From Pyropia yezoensis (Eukaryota; Rhodophyta; Bangiophyceae; Bangiales; Bangiaceae), in assembly GCA_009829735.1 (NCBI GenBank), contig CM020620.1, forward strand, positions 28,738,951 through 28,802,950: DNA of 64,000 nt. The letters are read 5' to 3'. Position 1 is the first letter of the stretch. Each line of letters starts with the position of its first letter. Position numbers and translations under genes: made by a program. This document shows positions 33,474 through 43,258 of the stretch, piece after piece. The notes below the pieces were generated by a model. It saw nothing but the letters and a program-made list of their open reading frames with translations. It was not told the DNA's origin and searched no databases.

Positions 33474-33807
33474 AAACGAGTATTACCTTAGTGCAATTTT
33501 CATCGGCTCTGACACCGTAACCCTACTCAGAGCTGGTCTCTGTGTCCTCCGAAATCTCCTCGAGATATGTTTTAGCGCGCAGACTTACTTCTTTTTCGTC
33601 GGGGTCGGGAGTACAAAGCCCAGGCTTGCACGGGACTTGATTCCGGTGCCCAGTGTACTTTCATGGGATAGACCCGGTTGATTTGACAGCCTCCATGGCT
33701 AAGCCCCTCACGTCCACTCGCTCGCACCGCGACCATGAAGGGCGACCCGTTGTTGGCGCAGCGAGCGGCGTCGTCGCTGCTGCAGCAGCTGTCGTTGTGG
33801 AGCACCT

Positions 33808-36516
33808 GTGACTAGCCATTCTCCGACTCGTGTGATGCCGCCCGAGAAGAAGCCGCGTCTGGAGCATCCTGCGCCCAAGATGATGGCGAGTAGCGAGGTG
33901 CGTGGCCAAGGCGGCGTAGCTCAGCAGTCTGGTGGCGACCAACGGGCTTCCTCGCATTCGGTGATTCCTGGCCCATCAAGGCAATCCGACACCGACTCGT
34001 CATCGGACGGTTCGTCGAGCTTGGGTACCTCTCTTGAGGCGCTTTTGCGCAGACTCGGTCACCACGTACGGCGCTCGCCCTTCGTCGTCCCTGGGAATGC
34101 CGCTGGAGACGTGGTGTCTGCCCAAAGAGATTGGCGGAAAGACGCTGGGTATTCAACGTGGAAGAGTACTCGTGTACGGCTGGTGAAGGCTGTCGCTGCA
34201 GAGTTGCCTGCCATTCTCCATCCCTTGCTGCGGCGCCACGCGGCGCTCTACGACAGCCTCTCCAACCGCGTCAATCTGTTTGCGAGCTTCTTCCAGCCCT
34301 CCCCCGCTGAGCACCGGTTGCGCGTCGACAAGGACGACTACGAGCGGGTGCAGCGTGCAGTCACCGAGCTGCATGTGCGTAGCAAGGAGACCCGGGGGTT
34401 TGGCTGTGTCGTTGGGCTGCCTGGTTTGGGCAAGACGTACTTTCTTCGGTTGCTGTTAATGTCGTTGGTCGACGAGAACTTTTTACGCTGCCTGGCGCCT
34501 GCCGTGCGGTCTTGGTGGTCTGGCGTATCAGCCTTCGCTATCTCCTTTAACGGAGTCACGCCGGCGTCGAAGATGGACCTCGAGCTGCTGGACTACGACC
34601 CCTTGCTGCCATCCATTGTTCGCTTGCTACACGCGGAGATGCTGTCCAAGCGTGGCAGCCATAGCTTCCTGGCGTTTCGCAGGGATGTGTTGGAGCTGGT
34701 TAAGGCGGACCCCTCTCAAGTGTCAGTTCTCCAGAAGGTGGCTGACTTCGTGGTGCAGACGCGTGGCCGCGACCAACGTGTGGCGCATGGCAGCGATACC
34801 TTTGCAGGCGTTTTTTTGGTCGACGAGCTGTCGCGGCTGTCGCCGGTACTGCGCGAGGACGGCCCTGACGACAGTCTTGCAGCTCCCTCTCACCGTGGTG
34901 AGGTACCCCCGGCACCTGCACTTTCTTCATCTTCCTCGTCAAGTCCTGGTCGGGGTGGACGGTCACTGGCAGCGGCCCCGCAGCAGCCGCCTTTGCCCTC
35001 AGCCAAGTATCCTGCTGATACGGCTCGCAGCGCTTTGTGCGAATTGGGGATGGTCCACCAGCTGTGTATGTGCATCACGTCACTGTCGCGGACCTTCATT
35101 GAAGACCAGACGAGGACACCGTCGGGCTCCGTCAAGATTGTGCTGGGGGAGCTTTGCTTTGTGGATAGCGAACGTGTGTCGCGCGCTGCTTGTGACCTTC
35201 TGGCCCGGCACGATGTTCGACTGCAACTGACGTCTCGAAGCGACAGCAAGAGCTTCGTTCCCGCAGCCGACGTGGGCAAGTGCATCGGGCTGCTCGCTGG
35301 TGGACACTTCAGGGCGGCGGAAAAGCTTCTTGACGTCATTGCTGGCTGCCGCACTGGCCAGCCGTTTTGTGCTCAAGTGCTGGCGCGTTTGGATCCCAGC
35401 GAGCGGTCTCTTGCAGCACAGAGCATGGACATGCTGCGGAACGAGCCCATTGTCGTTGCCGTTGGGCTTTTGGGCTTCGACGTCAATCCCCGCCTCTTTG
35501 TCAAGGACGGTCTCAGGTGGGACGACGTGTACGCCTCTGGCGCACTGACAAGAGCGCAGGTGACGCCGGCTGAACCGCCTGTAGCCAAGGTGACTACTCG
35601 CACAATGTCGGCCGCCAGCTCTCAAGATGTGCGATTGTGTCAGTTTGCTACGCGCCTTAACCCCTCCTTTCTTCTTGAGCTGATGACGGCTGTTAGCAAT
35701 TCGCCGCCGCCGAGCGGGCTTGCGCCGAGTGGACAACCTGCGCAAGACGACCATGGCTTGTTTGATGCTCTCGGCAAGGTGCGCTGTGCCGTGCAGTGTG
35801 GGAACGCACCCGTCGCATGGGAGCGGCTTGTCTGGTACGGGTTGGTGGCGTTGAGTCGCGCGCGGTCCCTGTGTGCGTCGAGGCTCCTTCCGGAGGTTCT
35901 TTCGCAGCAAGTGCAGCCGGACTTGAGGTCTATGACTTTGTTAGATCTGTTTCCTGGCTATGTACCTTTCGTTGGCGGTGCAGAATGGCTCGGCAGTGCC
36001 GACGTGGATGCGACCCGCGCTTTTGACAGTGTCAAGACCTTTGACTTGTTCGACCAGCTGCTGAAGCTCGACCTTGCAACGCTGCAGGCGCATGTGTGGT
36101 TGCCGAACTCGCCGACCTTTTGCGCCGTCGACGCCGTCATCTTCGTGAAGTGCGTCAAGCCCAGCCAAACTGATGGACCCCGTGCTGGCGAACTGGTGGC
36201 TGTGCTGCTGCAGATGAAGCTCAAGAAAGAGTTTAAGCTGAAGGAGGACGTCAAGGACAGCTGTGTGGCGGCGCAGACCAAGTTTTGGAGTGCCTCTCCT
36301 GAGAAGTCGTGGAGCAGGCGGACTGCCTTCGTGGTCTTATCGGCCATCCAGCAGACTCGGGAGCGGAACGACGACCTTGCCACGATGAGCGAGACCAACA
36401 CGGCCGTCGTCGTCGACGGTCCCAGCCTCAGCAAGGTGTTTGGGCCTGGGGTCTACACTTTGATCGAGACACATTCCGTCTTGTTTGGAACGCAGATGTT
36501 GGTCGGCCCCGCCTGA
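33808..36516 (+). CDS. Crinkler/RHS-type P-loop NTPase with C-terminal nuclease-like domain
   Basis: Intact 902-residue ORF. Start choice: ATG 33808, or ATG 33835 (MPPEKKPRL, an NLS-like start). Residues 1-80 are low-complexity Ser/Gly-rich. Walker A is GLPGLGKT (203-210) and Walker B is VFLVDE (335-340), as in STAND/AAA-like NTPases. A Ser/Pro linker lies near 360-400. The last 130 residues have an alpha/beta pattern with D775 in VDAVIF and Q802-x-K804 in LLQMK, which fits a PD-(D/E)xK-type nuclease with Gln in place of the acidic residue, as in the CR (Crinkler-RHS-type) effector families. Those families are thought to derive from mobile elements. NTPase call firm, nuclease call moderate. 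No signal peptide is seen, so a nuclear or cytoplasmic site is likely. Codon use is balanced, unlike the surrounding repeats. Confidence 0.75.
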   Translation: MTSHSPTRVMPPEKKPRLEHPAPKMMASSEVRGQGGVAQQSGGDQRASSHSVIPGPSRQSDTDSSSDGSSSLGTSLEALLRRLGHHVRRSPFVVPGNAAGDVVSAQRDWRKDAGYSTWKSTRVRLVKAVAAELPAILHPLLRRHAALYDSLSNRVNLFASFFQPSPAEHRLRVDKDDYERVQRAVTELHVRSKETRGFGCVVGLPGLGKTYFLRLLLMSLVDENFLRCLAPAVRSWWSGVSAFAISFNGVTPASKMDLELLDYDPLLPSIVRLLHAEMLSKRGSHSFLAFRRDVLELVKADPSQVSVLQKVADFVVQTRGRDQRVAHGSDTFAGVFLVDELSRLSPVLREDGPDDSLAAPSHRGEVPPAPALSSSSSSSPGRGGRSLAAAPQQPPLPSAKYPADTARSALCELGMVHQLCMCITSLSRTFIEDQTRTPSGSVKIVLGELCFVDSERVSRAACDLLARHDVRLQLTSRSDSKSFVPAADVGKCIGLLAGGHFRAAEKLLDVIAGCRTGQPFCAQVLARLDPSERSLAAQSMDMLRNEPIVVAVGLLGFDVNPRLFVKDGLRWDDVYASGALTRAQVTPAEPPVAKVTTRTMSAASSQDVRLCQFATRLNPSFLLELMTAVSNSPPPSGLAPSGQPAQDDHGLFDALGKVRCAVQCGNAPVAWERLVWYGLVALSRARSLCASRLLPEVLSQQVQPDLRSMTLLDLFPGYVPFVGGAEWLGSADVDATRAFDSVKTFDLFDQLLKLDLATLQAHVWLPNSPTFCAVDAVIFVKCVKPSQTDGPRAGELVAVLLQMKLKKEFKLKEDVKDSCVAAQTKFWSASPEKSWSRRTAFVVLSAIQQTRERNDDLATMSETNTAVVVDGPSLSKVFGPGVYTLIETHSVLFGTQMLVGPA

Positions 36517-38826
36517 TTGTCGTCTGCGCGGCTGGTCGGGCACGGCTGGTTACTTGCATGGGATGCCCGTCTCCTGCAAGTTGTCTGAGCAGTGCGTCGC
36601 GGCCGACGCGGCGGCCGCCGCGTCGACTGCCGTGTCTGACTGGAGAGCGGAGGAAGTGGCGGCGGCGTTGCCGCGACTAAGCGATGCCGCCTCAGCGGTG
36701 GGCTGGTGGTGGACGTGATGGCTGCGCTGCTCTGCTTTTTGCAGCTCCGACCCGCTGGGGGGGTGAGGGCGGCTGCAGCGATGCCACGGGCAGTGGGCGT
36801 GGCAGCCCGTCGTCGCGGCGGCAGGCGGCCGTTCGCGGCCCGCCGGCGGCGTGGGTCCGGGCGGCGGTGGGCGTGGGCGCGGCGTCGGCGGCGAGCGCGG
36901 CTTCGGCGGTGGCGCCGGCGTCGGCGGCTTATCCGGCTCAGAGGACGGCTGATGGCTGCGTTTGTGGGCAGCGTGAGGTGCACCAACTCGAGCGCTGGGC
37001 CTGTCGCGGCGGGGGGGCTGTCGTGACGGCACGCTTGGCCTGCGGCGGCGGCGCGCTTGATCGGCGTCGGCGGCATGCTGGGCCTTTGGCGGTGGGGGCG
37101 CTGGCGCGCTTTTGGCGCCTGGGGCGCTGCTGCAGCTGCAGTCTTGGCTCGTGGCGGCGACAGGCTGGCGCGGCAGGAAGCTAGGCTGCCCGGCGAGCGG
37201 TGGAACCACCTTCATCCGTGGCTACGAACGGGCATGCGGCCAACTTATTGCTCGAGAGCATTCAAGACCCCGGCACCTCCACGTGCAGGGCCTTGGCCTG
37301 GGCTAGGCACGGCACATGGCGGCAGGCCGCTACCGGCCGGGTCTTGGGGCACGTCGCCTTGGTCGCCACCTTGACCCAGCGGACGCACCCTTCATCGGCA
37401 CGGTCGTCGGCGCCACGGTCTCTACTGGGAAGAAAACGTGCACCGTGCCACAGCCAAACAACTGCTTCTTCTCGTACTGGATGCACGGCACCTGGGTCAC
37501 CACCGTCTTGGCAGCGCCACACCCTTTGCACATTCTCGGCACGGAGGTGACGACCACGACGGTGGACGCGGGGGCGGCCGACGCCGCGGGGGTGGCCGCG
37601 GCCACCACGACCAAGGGCGTCGGGGAGGCAGGCACGGTCGCGGGCGCGGCCGTCGGCGCGGCCGACACGGGCGTGCGTGGCGGTCGGCACCGCCGTCGCG
37701 GCCGCGCAGGCGGGGCGACGGTTGGCGCACGACACCGGGCACGCCCCCCCGTTGCGCACCGCCGGCATGCACGCCGTTGCGTGCGGGAACGGCTGCGTCG
37801 ACGAAGCTGCCGTGGCGGCCGCGCAGTGGCGGCACCCGCTCGGAACACGGTCACTGCCCGCCGTTGCGCACCGCGGGTACGCAGGCCGGTAGGGCGGGAG
37901 CGCCGCCGTCCGCGGCGGCCCCTTGTCGCCATTGCCGGCGCCCTCCCCCCCCACGCCCACCGTGGCCGCGCGCACGCCCGCCGCCGCGGCAGGCGCCTTG
38001 CCCGCCGCCGCCCACGCGAGGCATTCGTTGGCGCAGGCGCCCGCCATGGTCGCCCCGGGGGCGGCGCACGCCGGCGGTCTTAGCGACGGCACCGCCGCCG
38101 TCGGTGGCGCCGTGGCCGCCGCGCACGCGGCGCGCCCGTTGGCGCACGACGCCGCCATCCCCGTTGCGCGCCGCCGGCACGCACGCCGGCGGGGCGGGGG
38201 GCGGCGGTGCCGCCGACCGGCGACCGCACCGCCTGGGCCGCTTGCGTGGCGGACGCCGTCGCTACGGGGGGTGGCGCCGACACGTGCGGCACCCCGCCCC
38301 ACCGGCGCCGCCGCGCTGCGCGCCGCCGCGGACGGGGTGGCGGCGGGGATGACGGCGGGGAGCGGCGAGGGGCGGCGGGCAGGGGCACGCCCCGGCAGCG
38401 CCGGGCGGGTCGAGGCCCGCGGCGCGCCTTCGGCAACGATGCGGGCTCCCGGCACACCACCGGGTGGCCGTGGATAGCGGGAGGGCGTCGCGCGGCGGCC
38501 GCGCCGGCGGTGGCCGCCCGGCTGCGGGCGTGGCGGCCGCCACGGCCACCGCCGTGACGGCCATGTCCCTTTTGGTCATGCACGCCGCAGGGAGGGGGGC
38601 GGGGGGAGCGCGGCGGGGAGCGGTGACCGCGCTCCCGCGCGCGGCAAGCGCCGTCGGCGGGAGCGGGCGTGGGTGTGGCCCGGCGGTGGGCGGGTGGGGG
38701 CGCGGGGGGGGTGGGCGCCGCAAAGGCCGCCGACAGAGGGGGGGGGGGTCTTCGGCGCGCCCGCCGCTCGTAAACGCGCGCGCAGACGCCAACGCGGCCA
38801 CGCCTTGCCCAAATCAGAGCGCCTGA
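36517..38826. other. GC-rich low-complexity spacer
   Basis: The DNA is rich in GGC/CGG and C-runs and open in most frames on both strands. The translations are Arg-, Ala- or Pro-rich with recurring motifs such as CATGGRARCRAP that reflect degenerate repeats. No family was recognised. An upstream exon or transit peptide of the helicase could lie in the last few hundred bases, but nothing can be pinned down. Confidence 0.45.
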
Positions 38827-38928
38827 TCCGCCACCAAGTCGGCCGGCGGCGGCGGCGCCGCCGCCGCCGCCGTCGCGCCCCTCTCTGGCCTCGCCTCCCG
38901 CCCCCTGCCTGAGCGGGAGGAGGCAGCC

Positions 38929-40713
38929 ATGACGGCGGCCTTCCCCTACGCCCTCGACGGCCTCCAGCGCACCGCCCTGCGGTGCCTCGTCCGCGGCCGG
39001 TCGGTGCTCGTGTCGGCGCCGACGAGCGGCGGCAAGATGGCGTGCGGGGAGGCGGCGGTGTACCTGGCGCTCGCCCGCCGGCGGCGCGCCATCTACACCA
39101 CCCCGCTCAAGGCGATGTCCAACCAAAAAGTCGCCGACTTTGCCCCCGCCTTTGGCGCCCCCCGCGTCGGCCTCCTCACCGGCGACGCGGTGTACCGCCG
39201 GGACGCGGACGTGCTCGTCATGACGACCGAGATCTACCGCTCCATCCTCCTCCACGACCCGCCGCTGGTCGCCGCGCTCGACGCCGTCGTCCTCGACGAG
39301 TTCCACTACATGGCCGACCCGGATCGGGGCACTGTGTGGGAGGAGTCGGTCATCCACACGCCCCCCGGGGTGTCGACGGTCGCCCTGTCGGCGACCGTCT
39401 CCAACCTCGCCGCCGTCCGCGACTGGGTGGCCTTTATCCACGGCCGCCCAACGGATGCGGTCGTGTCGGCGGTGCGGCCGGTGCCGCTGCGCTTCTCTTT
39501 CCTCGACCGCAACGGCCTGCTGCCGCTGTTTGCGCCCCCCCGTGGGGGAGGGGGAGGGGGGGGCGGCGGTTGGCGCGACCGGGGCGGCGGCGGCGGCGGC
39601 GGCGGCGGCGGTCGGGCTCGGCTCCCCCCCCCCCACCTTGTACCCCCGCCTGCGGTCGGCGGCGGCCGCCGAGGCGCGCGCCGCCGCCGGCGCCGACACT
39701 GACCGCCCCGCCCTGCAGCGCGCGTCGTGGGGCGCCGTCCTCCCCCTCCCCGCCGTCGTCGGCCGCCTGGAGCGCGCCCGCCTCCTCCCCGCCATCGTCT
39801 TTGTCTTTTTCCGCGCCGGCTGCGACGCGGCCGCCGCCGCGGTTGCCGCGGACGCCCCCTGCGCGCCACGCCTGCCCCCCGAGACCGCCGCCGCCCTGCG
39901 GGCGCGCCTGGATGAGTGGGCGGCGGCCAACCCCGCCGCCGTCGGCGACGGGGAGCGGCTGGCGGTAGCGGCGGCGGGGGTGGCGGCGCACCACGCGGGG
40001 CTGCTGGGCGCGTGGAAGGCGTTTGTCGAGGCCGCCTTTGCCGACGGCCTCCTGTGCGTCATCTTTGCGACCGAGACGCTCGCGGCGGGGGTGAATTTGC
40101 CCGCCCGCACGACGGTGCTGACGGCGCTGGCCAAGCGGGGCCGCGGGGGGGTGCTGGGCCCCCTCCCCACCGCCGCCGCGCTGCAGATGGCCGGCCGCGT
40201 GGGGCGGCGGGGGATGGACGCAGCGAGCGACGCGGTCGTCCTGCGGACGCCCTTTGACGTCGCCGCCGACGCGGCGCGCATCGTGGCGGGGGCGGTGGCG
40301 CCGCTCGAGTCCCACTTCCTCCCCACCTTTGGGATGGTGCTGAACCTGCTCGCCGCCCGCCCGCTGGGCGACGCGCGGCAGCTGATGGAAAAGTCGCTTG
40401 GCTCTTTTTGGCCGCCCAGGAGCGGCGGGCGGCGGCGGACGCGGCGGCGGACGCCGCGGCGGACGCCGCGGCGGCGGCTGAGGACGCCCCAGACGGGGCG
40501 GACGGCGGCGGCGGCGTCGTCGGCAGCAGCGTCGGCGACGCGGCCGCCGACGTCGCCACCGCCCGGGACGACGCGGACGTGGCGATTGCGGCCATGACCG
40601 CCGTCCTGGCCGCCGCCCGACGGCGTCTGTCCGCCGTCGACGCGGCCGAACTGCGGTCGTACGTGCAGGCGACGGAGCTGGCCGCCCTGGCCGCCCGCCG
40701 CGCCGCGGCCTAG
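38929..40713 (+). CDS. Ski2/ISE2-like DEVH-box RNA helicase, split over three frames
   Basis: Superfamily 2 helicase closest in pattern to plant chloroplast ISE2. From ATG 38929: FPYALDGLQRTAL; Walker A APTSGGKM (30-37, where the usual Thr after Lys is Met); TTPLKAMSNQK; motif II DEFH (123-126); motif III SAT (154-156). A frame change in poly-G/C at about 39540-39640 leads to LLPAIVFVFFRAGCD, then QMAGRVGRRGMD (motif VI, near 40180-40215). A second frame change near 40400, in a T-run, leads to an Ala-rich helical tail ending at TAG 40713. The frame changes may be assembly errors in homopolymers, short introns or true damage. The frame is open upstream to 38827 without an ATG, so N-terminal coding and a transit peptide are probably missing. 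In-frame Ala/Pro-rich sequence continues after the TAG. Confidence 0.75.
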
Positions 40714-41622
40714 GCAGCGGCGGCGGCTACCGGCGCGCTGCCCGCGGCGGCGGCGGCGGCGCTCACGGCCGCGCTGGCGGCCGCCCCGCCCGGCACGGCG
40801 CTGGCGCTGGCACCGCCACAGCCGCCGCCGCTGCCGTCGCTTCCGCCGCCGCCGCCGCCGCCGTCGCCACCGCGGCGGCGCCGCGCCGCTGACGCCGACG
40901 CGACGCTGCCCGTGCCTGCCGACGCCCTGTCCGCCCTGCCGGCGGGGTCGCCGCTCGACGCCGCCGCCGCTGCCCTCACTGCCGCCTACGTCGAGCCCCC
41001 CGCGGGTGATGGCCCGGCTGCGGCGCCATTGGGCGGTGCCGCCCCCGCGGCGGCGGCAGCGGCAGCACCCGCGTCGTCCGTGGCGGTAGCCTCCCGCTTG
41101 CCGCCTCCGCCGCGCCCGGCACACAGACGTCCCAACCCCCCCCACGGGCACCGCCACCGGCCGCGACGACACGGCCCCACAGGCGGCGCCGCCGGCACCG
41201 CCGCCGCCAATGCCCCCCGTTGTGGGGGCGTCTGGAGGCACGTGCGGCGCTTCCCACCGGGCTGGCGGCACCCCGTCCGTGGGTGCCACCCATACCCCGG
41301 TGCAGGCGCCGCCGTCGATCTCCCGCGGCCACGTGGGTAATGGATGCGGGCAGGCAGGAGGGCGGGGGGGAGGCAAGTACGTGCGCCCCTCCGCCCCCGG
41401 TACGCACAACACCCGCCGCCGCCGCTCACGACGGTAGGTCCGCGTCTGCAACAACGTCGACGGCGTAGCCTCAGGGGGGCTTAAGACGCCGCAAGCGCGA
41501 AAACAAAACCCCAAGCGTGCTCTCCAGAAGCGCTAGGCCCGCTGGCGGCGACGGCGAAACACCCCGGCGGGCGGCGTCAGTCGCGGCCCGCCGGCGTTGC
41601 GCACCGCCGCTGCCCCCGCCGC

Positions 41623-41655
<33 letters not shown>

Positions 41656-42239
41656 CGCCGCTTCCGCCGCCGCCCCCGCCGCCGCCGCCAGCGACAGCGC
41701 CTCGGCCGCCACGCGCGACGGCACCGTCACGGCGCAGCTGCCGCTTCCCTCCCGCCCCCTCCTGGCAGCGACGGCAGGGCCCCCCCCCCCCCCCCCCCGA
41801 TGCGCGCAGCGGCCCGCCGCCCCCCCCCCCCAGGCGGGGAAGCCCCCCCCAGCGCAGCGCAATCGCGGTGCCGCCGATCGGCGACGCGACCACGTCGCCC
41901 CAGCCGCCGTCGGCGCAGCCGCGGCGTCCGTCGTGGCGTTATGGGAGCAAGTACCGCTGGGCGAGAAGTTGTTGTTCTACGCCATTATGTGTTCGACAAA
42001 AAACACAACCATAGATGTCCCACCAGACCATGTCACGTAGCATATACAGAAAACCCCAGAAGAGATTCATTAAGGGTGAACCCACCAGGCACGTCCGAAG
42101 TGACATTTATTTCTGAACTCGTGGGAACCTGGCCGAATATTTCACACGTGGCACGTATAGGGAAGACCCGGCTTGGAAAGGGTCACGTACCAACAACACG
42201 TTCCCCATATCGCTCCATACAGCATTCGGCGATGTTCAT
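40714..42239. other. GC-rich low-complexity DNA, then ordinary spacer
   Basis: From 40714 to about 41930 the sequence is CCG/GCC-rich with long C-runs (for example near 41780-41800) and an almost pure CCG array at about 41610-41690. From 41940 it turns into ordinary, AT-richer DNA with no gene. The first 350 bases may encode further C-terminal sequence of the helicase if the TAG at 40711-40713 is not the real end. Confidence 0.45.
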
Positions 42240-43258
42240 CGCAGTGAACGTAAGTACAACCGGATAGCAAACCCGCAAATCGGGAGCTGGTCGGAACGTG
42301 GTCGGGCGTTCCACAGGATCGGCCTGTATGGGGAACGCACCCCCCCCTTCCGACCAGGTCCGAGCCTCGGATTGGCCGATTGGCAGGCCACGACGACTGT
42401 TTCCGTGATTGAACTCAAAGTCACGTTTTCGAGATCAAGATTTTGACGAGCACAAAAAGTCACACGTCACGCGTTCGTTGCAATCCGGGCCCGTCGGCGA
42501 ACCACGTGCTCCATGGTACCATGGCACCTGCCGCGTGCCTGTCATCCAGCTGTCAGAAAAGCACTGACCCCTCGACAGGGGGCGTGGACGGGGGGGGGGG
42601 GGATGCGCGCGGGTGCGGTGGGCCCCTCGAGAGGACCCTGACGTGGTCCGCCGACAGATAGTCGACGTTCCGTGTCGCGGCCGCTGGGGCGTGTCACGTT
42701 GCGAGCCGCGGACGGCGGGGATGGGGCCCCTGGCACACGTCCACGAGAGTGGCGGCAGTCGGTGGGGGGGTGCTAGAGCCACTGCCAGCAGGAGGGGCGG
42801 CTCCCGCGTGGAGCGGGGCCCTTTCCACAGCCTCAGAATCAGGGCAGTTGGGGGGGGGGGCGCAGAACCGGCGCCAGGAGGGGGGGCGTTGGGCGCCTGG
42901 AGCGGGACCCCTTCCACAGACCCTCAAAATCAGGGCAGTGGGGGGGGGGGGAGCGCAAAACGGGCCCCAGGTGGGCAGGCAGGTCGCTCCCTGTGCCGGT
43001 CGCCAGTTTGGGGGGGGTGGAGCGCCAGGGGGGTGGGGGGCGGCGCGCTGGTGGCGCCGCGTCCGTCGTCGCACGCAGTGGCCGTCGACGACGCGACCAT
43101 CTCTTTCCGCACCATCACCGTCCTGTCCGCCTCACCATCGCCGTACCCTCCACCGCGACGCCACCATTCCTTTTCTCACCACCACAGTCCCCTCCCTCAC
43201 GACGCTGCACCCTCCATCAACGTATCCTCCCTCTCGCCGCACGTCCGTCGGCACGGCC
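42240..43258. other. Left part of the Harbinger element and flank
   Basis: Holds an imperfect hairpin at 42306-42338 (gcgttccacagg and its interrupted complement) and several G-runs (42590-42602, 42850-42860, 42940-42950). A segment resembling a duplicated ccttccacag-ctcagaatcagggcag phrase occurs at about 42820-42850 and 42908-42938. The frame of the transposase is open through here, but the translation is Gly/Pro-rich and not family-like. Terminal repeats of the element should lie in or left of this stretch, but I could not identify them. Confidence 0.4.

Noticed and set aside
38080-41514. 1144-codon open frame on the minus strand
   Set aside because: It lies antisense to the helicase and is Arg/Gly/Pro-rich. 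The plus strand carries the conserved helicase motifs, so this is an artefact of stop-poor GC-rich DNA.
42749-43258. Upstream extension of the Harbinger transposase frame
   Set aside because: The frame is open, but the translation is Gly/Pro-rich and includes C/G runs. The family's N-terminal pattern starts after ATG 43259.
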